NCBI GenBank assembly: GCA_964640935.1
Contig: CAZXIY010000067.1
Span: 1-6,283, forward strand
Direction: 5' to 3'
Source of the DNA: CAZXIY01 sp964640935
GTDB lineage: Archaea; Thermoplasmatota; Thermoplasmata; Methanomassiliicoccales; Methanomethylophilaceae
DNA: 6,283 nucleotides
The notes under the pieces are model-generated. The model ran no database searches. It saw only the letters and a list, made by a program, of their open reading frames with translations, and was not told the origin of the DNA. Positions 1-6,283 of this stretch are shown piece after piece (the stretch's first letter is position 1; every line of letters starts with the position of its first letter). The position numbers and the translations under genes are program-made.

Positions 1-779
1 CCCGCGACCACAGCGAGCATATGCGGGAAGTCGAAACCGAACCATTCGCCTTTCGATTGGTTGAGGCTGTAGTTCACCACTATGGGATCGACAGTGATGG
101 TTATGACATCGGTGAGAGTGTCGTAACCGCTCATCTCGACGGTTATCTCGTATGTCCCGACGGGAACGTCTGCGAGGGTGTAGTTGCCGTGGGATGACGA
201 ATACGCGCTCTTCACTATCGTACCGGAGTCGTTGATCACGCTGATCTTTGCTCCGTTTATGTCCACCGGCGTGCTGTCGTTGGACTGTATCTTCCCGGTC
301 ACGGTGCCGTTCGATGAACTGAGATTGATGCACTGTGCGTCGCTGCTGCTCACGGTGTACGTGTTATCGACGAGGGACGGAAGACTTTGGAAATTGTATG
401 CCTTCTCCAGTCCGTATATGATGTCCGGCGTTCCTTTGATGTACTGCGATACGCCGCTGACGGCGTATCCGTTGACGCTCACGCGTATGTAGTACGAGGA
501 TGCGGACAGACCGCTCTTCACTCCGTCGACGATGAAATACCCGCTCTCGATGCCTCCGACGTTCGTCTTATGACCATACATTTCTTTGCCTTCTTCGTAG
601 TAATGGGCAATTATGGTCACTACGACGTTCTCGTTCGTGACCAATTTCCCGTTGATCTTGATATATCCGTCGAACGAAACGGTGCCCGTATCGCCGTTCG
701 AGTCGGTTATATCGAGCATCGGAACAGCGACCGTCATCATCAAAGCGATGACCGCGAAGCATAGCAGGGCCTTTCTCAT
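1..779 (-). CDS. Exported Ig-like surface protein, probably membrane-anchored (3' end beyond window)
   Basis: This is an open reading frame without a stop from ATG at 779 to the left edge (259 complete codons), so the C-terminus is missing. Residues 1-22 form a signal peptide or N-terminal membrane segment: Arg-Lys followed by a hydrophobic run starting ALLCFAVIALMM. Residues about 33-110 look like a beta-sandwich domain. Residues about 157-235 match the carboxypeptidase-regulatory-like fold: GTVTGKI, then GNYTLADVPVGTYEITV, then SGY. Seven N-glycosylation sequons occur between residues 152 and 242. The last visible residues (WFGFDFPHMLAVVAG, 246 onward) start a hydrophobic stretch that probably continues as a C-terminal membrane anchor. 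The expected location is the cell surface, and the ligand is unknown. The start was chosen because the signal peptide begins there and a TATA-like box lies about 25-31 bases upstream. No specific family name is justified. The gene is divergent from the helicase. Confidence 0.85.
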   Translation of the reverse strand, partial: MRKALLCFAVIALMMTVAVPMLDITDSNGDTGTVSFDGYIKINGKLVTNENVVVTIIAHYYEEGKEMYGHKTNVGGIESGYFIVDGVKSGLSASSYYIRVSVNGYAVSGVSQYIKGTPDIIYGLEKAYNFQSLPSLVDNTYTVSSSDAQCINLSSSNGTVTGKIQSNDSTPVDINGAKISVINDSGTIVKSAYSSSHGNYTLADVPVGTYEITVEMSGYDTLTDVITITVDPIVVNYSLNQSKGEWFGFDFPHMLAVVA

Positions 780-802
780 CGTCCGAGCCCATTCACTCGT
801 GC

Positions 803-810
803 GTTTATAT
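803..810 (-). promoter_or_regulatory. Archaeal TATA-like box for the surface-protein gene
   Basis: Read on the minus strand the sequence is ATATAAAC, close to the archaeal TATA consensus. Its centre lies about 27 bases before the A of the ATG at 779. Archaeal transcription usually begins about 25 bases downstream of the TATA centre, which would put the start within a few bases of the ATG. No purine-rich Shine-Dalgarno sequence is visible between box and start (the bases just before the ATG read GGGCTCGGACG). The mRNA is therefore probably leaderless or nearly so. The motif is directly visible; the transcription start is inferred. Confidence 0.55.
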
Positions 811-837
811 CATTACCGACGAGGCGACAGCCCGATG

Positions 838-853
838 GGAAAGTAAATTAAAC
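838..853 (+). promoter_or_regulatory. Possible BRE/TATA promoter of the helicase gene
   Basis: A purine-rich stretch (GGGAAAG, resembling a TFB recognition element) is followed directly by TAAATTAAAC. The AT-rich centre, near 848, would place transcription initiation around 872-875, about 18 bases before the ATG at 892. That leaves a short leader containing the putative ribosome binding site. The TATA match is weaker than the one on the opposite strand, so confidence is limited. The two boxes face away from each other within a 112-base divergent intergenic region. Confidence 0.35.
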
Positions 854-880
854 AGTGACGTTTAGGGAACGAGGATTGTC

Positions 881-886
881 GGGGGA
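881..886 (+). promoter_or_regulatory. Weak Shine-Dalgarno sequence for the helicase
   Basis: GGGGGA ends five bases before the ATG at 892 and is the only G-rich element at a suitable distance. It supports 892 as the start. The next in-frame ATG (931, residue 14) has a GGATGAGGTC directly abutting it, too close for normal spacing. Residues before 14 also resemble ordinary helicase N-terminal sequence. Confidence 0.4.
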
Positions 887-891
887 TTCCT

Positions 892-3800
892 ATGAGGACA
901 GCAGACAGGACGTACACGAAGGATGAGGTCATGGGGCTCATGGAGCCGCTCATCTCCACATGGTTCAACGAGAAGTTCGAGAATCTCACCGAACCTCAGG
1001 CCCGTGCCGTTCCGGTGATCCATGAAAGGAAGAACGTCCTCGTCTCGTCGCCGACGGGTTCCGGAAAGACCCTGACGGCATTCATGAGCATAATCAACGA
1101 ATTGACGCGCTATGCGTCCGAAGGTAAGCTCGAGGAAAGGATCTACTGCATCTATATCTCGCCCCTGAAAGCTCTGGCGAACGATGTCAACAGGAATCTC
1201 AACACGCCGCTGGCGGAGATGCGCGAGGTGGCCAAAGAGCACGGCATGGTGGTCCCGGACATCAGAGTGGCCGTCAGGTCCGGCGACACGTCGCAGTACG
1301 AAAGGCAGAAGATGGTTAAGCATCCGCCGCACATTTTGATAACTACGCCAGAATCTCTCGCGCTGATATTGGAGGCCCCGAAGTTCAGGGAGAGCTTCAT
1401 GAACGTCGAGTGGGTGATCCTGGACGAGATCCACGACATCTGCGATTCCAAGAGGGGTGCGTTCCTTTCGCTCACATTGGAGCGTCTGCAGAGATTCTGC
1501 GTCACCGATTTCATGCGTATCGGACTGTCGGCAACGCTGGCGCCGATCGAGGCGATCGCAGGGTATCTAGTCGGAATGAAGGACGGGGAGATGAGGGATG
1601 TCACCCTTATCGAATCGGATTCCAAGAAGGTCCTCGACCTGAAGGTCATATGCCCGACGGACGATATGACGACGCTCTCGTCGGATATCGTCAATTCGAT
1701 GATGTACGACACGCTCAAAGAGCTCATCGACCAGCACGACACGACATTGGTGTTCACCAATACGAGGTCCGGAGCGGAGAGCGTCGTATACAAGCTGAAG
1801 GAACGCGGCCTGGAGAACGTCGAGGTCCACCACAGCTCTCTGGGGAAGGAGACGAGGCTTGATGTCGAGGAGAGGCTGAAGAGAGGAGAGATCAAGTGCG
1901 TCGTGTCATCAACTTCCCTGGAACTCGGTATAGACATAGGGTCTGTCGATCTGGTCTGCCAGATAGGATCGCCGAAATCGGTCGCCAAAGGTCTTCAGAG
2001 GATAGGGAGGAGCGGTCACAGCATGGGAAAGGTGGCCAAAGGCCGTCTTCTGGTCTTCGATCCGGACGATCTCGTTGAATGCGCCGTCATGTGCCGCGCT
2101 GCCCACCGCAGCGACATCGACCGCGTGGGGATACCCGAGAACTGTCTGGATGTTCTGGCCCAGACGCTTGTTGGAATGAGCCTCGGTGCCCGCTGGGATG
2201 TGGACGACGCATACGAGCTGGTCCGCGGATCTTATTGTTACCGCGATCTGCCGAAAGAGAAATTCATCAACGTTCTGAGGTACTTGGGAAGTAAGGACGA
2301 GTACGAAGGCGTCTACTCCAAGCTTTGGTACGACGAAGAGGAGAACCAGTTCGGCAGGAAGAAAGGGGCCAGGATGATCTATTTCATGAATCTCGGCACG
2401 ATCCCGGAGGAGGCCAACTACCGCGTCATAACCAATCACGGTTCGATGGTGGGAGAGCTCTCCGAGAAGTTCGTCGAGAGACTATCCGCCAGGGATGTCT
2501 TCGTTCTGGGAGGGCGTTCGTTCGAATTCGTCCGCTCCAAGGGAATGACAGCATACGTCAAGGAGGCCAACGGAAGGAAGCCCACCGTGCCGTCCTGGGC
2601 GGGGGAGATGCTGCCGAGGAGCTTCGACCTATCCATGGACGTGGCCAGGTTCAGAGGCGAGATGACGAAGCATCTTGACGATGACGATGATGAACTGAGA
2701 GGCACGCTCTGCAGGGATTTCGACATCAACGAAGGGTCTGCAAGATCCATCATATCATATTTCAGAGAGCAGAAGGCAGTTGCGGGCGAGATACCGGACG
2801 AAAAGCATCTCGTCATCGAAGAATACATAGATCCGTCCGGCAACCAGAGGATAATCTTCCATTTCCCGTTCGGCAGAAGGGTTAATGACGCCCTTTCCAG
2901 AGGATACGCTTACAGGATATCGAACATAATCGGGACGAACGTATCCGTGACGATGTCGGACGACAACTTCATGATCGGCACGTCGAGGAAGATTGACCTG
3001 TCCAAGGTCCCCGGTCTTCTTACGTCAAGGGACTTGGACACGATATTGAGGAAAGCGATCAAGGATTCGGAGATATTCAAACTGCGTTTCAGGCACACGG
3101 CGGCCAGGAGCTTCATGATCCTGAGGAACTACATGGGCCGTTCCGTATCGGTGAACCGCCAGCAGACCCGTTCATCCTATCTCCTCGACGCGTTGGGCGA
3201 CATGGAGAACATGCCGGTCATCGAGGAAACGTACAGAGAGGTCCTGGAGGACGACATGGACATCAAGAACGCCAGGAACGTCCTCGATATGATCGAGACG
3301 GGGAAGATGGTCCTGGACACAATGCCCTTCACCGGCACGCCGTCGCCTTTCGCTCACAGCATCATCCTGTCCGGATTCTCGGATATCGTTCTCATGGAGG
3401 ACCGCTCGGCTCTTCTCAGAGAGCTGCACCGCAAGGTCCTCTACCGCGCCATGGGCGACAACATAAGGGAATTCGAATTTGACGAGGACCAGGTCGTCCC
3501 GTACTTCAGAGAGAAGATCGGACGCATCGTCGACAAGGGCGACATCGTACCGCTGCTGATGCGCACGGGCCCGCTGCAGGCGATAAGGGAACGCGGGAGG
3601 AACATCTACGCTTATTCCGATGCGGACAAGAAGACCGTGGACGGGTGGGTGCGCGAGCTCCTGAAGGAAGGGGCCATAGGGACAGTGTTCCTGGACGAGA
3701 TGCACATAATGGTGAAGGACGAGGTACCGTTCTATGCCGCCGCCACACGTAAGGAGAGGGAACTCACCGCCGACGACAAAAGGGTCCTTTCATGCCTCGA

Positions 3801-6255
3801 CGGCGGGCAGATCGCTCTGAGCGACATATCGTCGAAGCTGGAGATGGACGAGGACGTGACGTACAGGTGCATGAGGAAACTCGAATCGATGTACCTTGCC
3901 ACAAGGACCGACATAACAGGGAACAACAAATGGTCGTTCTCGAAGTTCGAATGCGAGCTTCCCAACGCGGAAGAGGCATCGGACCGTGTTGTAGAGAGAT
4001 TCCTGGACTGTTTCGCTCCTGCGACCGTGCAGGAGATATCGTATGCCCTATCCATGCCGGACAGCAAGGTCGGGACCTCGCTCAAGGCCCTGGTCGCGGA
4101 GGAGGAGGTCGTCTGCGGACGCTATCTCATCTCCGAGAACGATCAGTACATGCGCAAGATAGACCACATGAGGCTGAAGGCCGGAAAGAGCAACGTCTTC
4201 GATTTCGATACTGTGGAGAGATACAGATTCTACAAATGTCCCAGATTCAAGACCATACGCGAATTCTTCGATTACTACGACTCCGCAGGAAGCGAGATCG
4301 ACGTGTTCAACAGGGTGGACGGTTTCGATCTCAACGAATGGTATTCCATGCGCAGATCCGGCGAGATCCTTCTCGGAAGGTTCGTCAAGGGGAGGGTCAG
4401 ATTCGTCCTGTCGGAGACGGGCGACAAGTTCGCCAGCCTGAGGCACGAGCCGATACTTCCGGAGGATGAGAAGCTCCTCGGCGTCATTTCCGGATTGGGG
4501 TCCGCCACCATGAGACAACTCGTCGGAGAGACGGGGATGGACAAGAACGATGTCAAGGAATCGCTCATGCGTCTCGACAGGGCGTTGATGGTCGTCCGTG
4601 CCTTCAACGACAAAGAGGACTGGGGAACGGAGAACGATTACGAAGTATATCGTCCGAACATATCGAGCGACGATCCGATCCCCGGATTCGTGAAGCAGAT
4701 ACTTCGCGCATACGGCCCGATACCGCCGATGGCGTTCAGATACATACTCGGCATAATGCCGGACGAGGCCACCGCAATAGCCAGATCGCAGGGGGCGGAG
4801 ACGATACTCGTGGGAGAGGGACAGGCCCAGATGCTGGTCCGCTCCGAAGAGATAGACGAGATAGGCAAGCCGATGAAAGAGGACACGGGCATACGCGTCT
4901 ATTCGATGTACGATCCCGATCTCGCATCCAAATGGGCGGAGATTTCGTCGCGTTACGGCGACAAATGGATCTACCCATTGGTCATGGACAGCCGCGTCGT
5001 CGGGGCCCTCGAAGTATGGGAGATGTCCGGATGCATAGAGATCAGATCCATGGATATGGATGACCCAGATATGCTCCCGGACGTTCTTGTCGCGGTCGAC
5101 AAGTTCATGGGATTCTTCAAGATGAAGGGCGTCGACATAGTCAGGATAAGGGAGATACTGACGAAGGATGTCGCGGACATCGACGAAGGGATGAAGAAGG
5201 CCTTGGAGGACAGAGGATACGTCTTCGTCAACGGTTTCTATGCAAAGGGAAGATTCGTCGCCAAGACATTCACCGATCCGCAGATCATAAGTTACGTGAT
5301 GAGGAAGCAGCATGCGGTCCAGGGCGATAAGTACCAGACCGTCTCGTCAGCCGTGAACGCCCGCGGCTACATAAGGACGGATGCGGAGATACTAACGAGG
5401 GTCGCCGACCGCACCTCGATCAAGAAACAGATGGAATGCACGGGTCTGGTGAGGACATCGCTCGTTCCGCCGTATATGGGCTACACGACGATGCAGAACG
5501 CGTCGATCTACCGCACCGTCAAGGACGGGACGATAGATGAGGATAAAAGGACCATACTGGCTCTAATAACCGACCGCCAGCCGGTGTCGCGCAAGGAGAT
5601 AGTATCGAACTCGCCGTTATCGGAAGGGGCGACCATCGAGGCATTGAACTCCCTGTCCCATGATTCGGTGGTGTGCCAGGATCATTCGTCGGCATACAGG
5701 GTCGTTCCGCCGTCGGGCATGAGCAAGCACGATGCGATGCTTGAGGTCGTAAGGATGCACTTCCACGACTTCGGCCTGTTCACCGCCGAAACGCTCTCGG
5801 CGTTCATGTACGTCAGGATGGGAGTCGTAAGGCAGATGCTTGCGGAACTCGAGGATGACGGAACGATAGTGAAAGGGTTCTTCATAAAGGACGATCCGAC
5901 GGTCGTATGGATGCTCAAGGACGATATCGATGCTCCCATCCGCCCCCTGAGGGACGAGATGCTCCTGCTGAACTCGCAGGACAATCTGCACGTCTACTTC
6001 CGCGACATGATCAAGAGAGAGGTCGGGAGCACGGACAACGTCGTCTTCAAGGGTACCAAGATAATAGGCTCGTTCAAGGGGAAACTTACCATTGCCGGGG
6101 CCAAGATCGAGGACTTCCAGGGTTCGCCCGAGGCTAAGCGTTACATCAAGGAGATCGCGGTATCGCTGGGCGTCAAGATAGACAGCGATCAGAGGAAGGA
6201 AGAGGACAGGGATTGGGATGTCTCCGAAGGTTATTTCATATTTTTTAATAACTAA
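892..6255 (+). CDS. lhr: Lhr-family large superfamily 2 ATP-dependent helicase with extended C-terminus
   Basis: An ATP-dependent nucleic-acid translocase and helicase of the Lhr family. Characterised members move 3'-5' on single-stranded DNA and unwind DNA or RNA:DNA hybrids, with links to DNA repair. Motifs seen: Q motif Q36; Walker A SPTGSGKT with K59; Ia SPLKALAND (90-98); Ib TTPES (151-155); DEIH box (178-181); III LSATL (212-216); IV LVFTNTRS (286-293); V TSLELGIDIG (341-350); VI QRIGRSGH (369-376). VPSWAGE with W569 matches the Lhr position whose Trp stacks on DNA. FPFGRRVNDAL (658-668) and ELHRKVL (844-850) mark domain 4, which ends near 870. Residues about 955-1320 hold roughly five winged-helix modules. 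A beta-barrel follows at 1334-1418 (YDPDL, then VVGALEVW), as in AlkZ/YcaQ-like Lhr C-terminal domains. At 1787 residues it exceeds archaeal Lhr (about 850-950) and bacterial Lhr (about 1500). The extra sequence, from about 1456, carries two or three more winged helices and a second barrel-like segment (1684-1768). The frame is intact and all ATPase residues are present, so it should be active. Substrate and partners cannot be read from the sequence. Confidence 0.95.
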   Translation: MRTADRTYTKDEVMGLMEPLISTWFNEKFENLTEPQARAVPVIHERKNVLVSSPTGSGKTLTAFMSIINELTRYASEGKLEERIYCIYISPLKALANDVNRNLNTPLAEMREVAKEHGMVVPDIRVAVRSGDTSQYERQKMVKHPPHILITTPESLALILEAPKFRESFMNVEWVILDEIHDICDSKRGAFLSLTLERLQRFCVTDFMRIGLSATLAPIEAIAGYLVGMKDGEMRDVTLIESDSKKVLDLKVICPTDDMTTLSSDIVNSMMYDTLKELIDQHDTTLVFTNTRSGAESVVYKLKERGLENVEVHHSSLGKETRLDVEERLKRGEIKCVVSSTSLELGIDIGSVDLVCQIGSPKSVAKGLQRIGRSGHSMGKVAKGRLLVFDPDDLVECAVMCRAAHRSDIDRVGIPENCLDVLAQTLVGMSLGARWDVDDAYELVRGSYCYRDLPKEKFINVLRYLGSKDEYEGVYSKLWYDEEENQFGRKKGARMIYFMNLGTIPEEANYRVITNHGSMVGELSEKFVERLSARDVFVLGGRSFEFVRSKGMTAYVKEANGRKPTVPSWAGEMLPRSFDLSMDVARFRGEMTKHLDDDDDELRGTLCRDFDINEGSARSIISYFREQKAVAGEIPDEKHLVIEEYIDPSGNQRIIFHFPFGRRVNDALSRGYAYRISNIIGTNVSVTMSDDNFMIGTSRKIDLSKVPGLLTSRDLDTILRKAIKDSEIFKLRFRHTAARSFMILRNYMGRSVSVNRQQTRSSYLLDALGDMENMPVIEETYREVLEDDMDIKNARNVLDMIETGKMVLDTMPFTGTPSPFAHSIILSGFSDIVLMEDRSALLRELHRKVLYRAMGDNIREFEFDEDQVVPYFREKIGRIVDKGDIVPLLMRTGPLQAIRERGRNIYAYSDADKKTVDGWVRELLKEGAIGTVFLDEMHIMVKDEVPFYAAATRKERELTADDKRVLSCLDGGQIALSDISSKLEMDEDVTYRCMRKLESMYLATRTDITGNNKWSFSKFECELPNAEEASDRVVERFLDCFAPATVQEISYALSMPDSKVGTSLKALVAEEEVVCGRYLISENDQYMRKIDHMRLKAGKSNVFDFDTVERYRFYKCPRFKTIREFFDYYDSAGSEIDVFNRVDGFDLNEWYSMRRSGEILLGRFVKGRVRFVLSETGDKFASLRHEPILPEDEKLLGVISGLGSATMRQLVGETGMDKNDVKESLMRLDRALMVVRAFNDKEDWGTENDYEVYRPNISSDDPIPGFVKQILRAYGPIPPMAFRYILGIMPDEATAIARSQGAETILVGEGQAQMLVRSEEIDEIGKPMKEDTGIRVYSMYDPDLASKWAEISSRYGDKWIYPLVMDSRVVGALEVWEMSGCIEIRSMDMDDPDMLPDVLVAVDKFMGFFKMKGVDIVRIREILTKDVADIDEGMKKALEDRGYVFVNGFYAKGRFVAKTFTDPQIISYVMRKQHAVQGDKYQTVSSAVNARGYIRTDAEILTRVADRTSIKKQMECTGLVRTSLVPPYMGYTTMQNASIYRTVKDGTIDEDKRTILALITDRQPVSRKEIVSNSPLSEGATIEALNSLSHDSVVCQDHSSAYRVVPPSGMSKHDAMLEVVRMHFHDFGLFTAETLSAFMYVRMGVVRQMLAELEDDGTIVKGFFIKDDPTVVWMLKDDIDAPIRPLRDEMLLLNSQDNLHVYFRDMIKREVGSTDNVVFKGTKIIGSFKGKLTIAGAKIEDFQGSPEAKRYIKEIAVSLGVKIDSDQRKEEDRDWDVSEGYFIFFNN

Positions 6256-6266
6256 TTATTCTTTAA
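6241..6266 (+). terminator. Probable T-rich archaeal transcription termination region
   Basis: A run of six T residues (6241-6246) lies within the last codons of the helicase, just before its TAA at 6253-6255. AATTATTCTTTAA follows immediately. Archaeal RNA polymerase terminates at T-rich tracts without needing a hairpin, and no convincing stem-loop is visible here. The local base composition drops sharply from the GC-rich coding sequence. The call rests on composition and position only. Confidence 0.4.
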
Positions 6267-6283
6267 GCAACTATAATATGATT

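Noticed and set aside
759..761. Cys7 of the surface protein as a lipobox cysteine
   Set aside because: It lies inside the hydrophobic core of the signal peptide, too near the N-terminus for a lipoprotein cleavage site.
184..764. Two plus-strand open frames (184-492 and 387-764) opposite the surface protein
   Set aside because: The minus strand here encodes a continuous signal peptide plus Ig-like domains. The plus-strand translations show no domain and no good ribosome binding site.
862..1434. A 190-codon open frame on the minus strand across the helicase start
   Set aside because: It overlaps the Walker A and DEIH coding region and the promoter area. The translation is Arg/His-rich and low in plausibility, typical of a shadow frame.
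4822..4830. A Gln-Ala-Gln (residues 1311-1313) resembling the QxQ catalytic motif of AlkZ glycosylases
   Set aside because: In AlkZ the motif lies in the N-terminal winged-helix region. Here it falls in the wing after the fifth winged helix, just before the barrel, so the match is probably coincidental.
4048..5313. A 421-codon open frame antisense to the helicase
   Set aside because: It is the mirror of a GC-rich coding frame. The translation has no recognisable domain, and the opposite strand encodes clear helicase C-terminal modules throughout.
6272..6278. TATAATA near the right edge as a promoter for a downstream gene
   Set aside because: The motif is plausible but only five bases remain after it. 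No start site or gene can be seen, and the surrounding sequence is generally AT-rich.

Overview
The window looks archaeal. Three signs support this: AT-rich TATA-like boxes lie at archaeal spacing from the two start codons, Arg and Ile codons are dominated by AGG/AGA and ATA, and the main gene is a very large Lhr-type helicase. The moderately GC-rich coding sequence, together with a secreted Ig-like protein whose C-terminus begins with Trp-Phe-Gly-Phe-Asp and a hydrophobic stretch, makes me think of Thermoplasmatota, perhaps the Methanomassiliicoccales (gut or host-associated methanogens). That placement is inference, not something the sequence proves.

Layout. Positions 1-779 (minus strand) hold the first 259 codons of an exported, probably membrane-anchored surface protein. 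It is open at the window's left edge. A divergent intergenic region (780-891) follows, with a strong TATA-like box for the minus-strand gene and a weaker promoter and ribosome binding site for the plus-strand gene. Positions 892-6255 (plus strand) hold one intact 1787-residue superfamily 2 helicase of the Lhr family, with all helicase motifs in order. The last 28 bases (6256-6283) are AT-rich and contain a probable transcription end region but no visible gene.

The helicase is the notable item. Its first 870 residues or so form a canonical Lhr core: two RecA domains, a winged-helix domain and domain 4. Next come several predicted winged-helix modules and a beta-barrel resembling the AlkZ/YcaQ-like C-terminal domain of bacterial Lhr. 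A further 330 residues or so lie beyond the usual Lhr end point, and they seem to repeat the winged-helix plus barrel arrangement. The likely role is 3'-5' DNA (or RNA:DNA) translocation and unwinding in DNA repair. The divergent surface-protein gene has no evident functional link to it.
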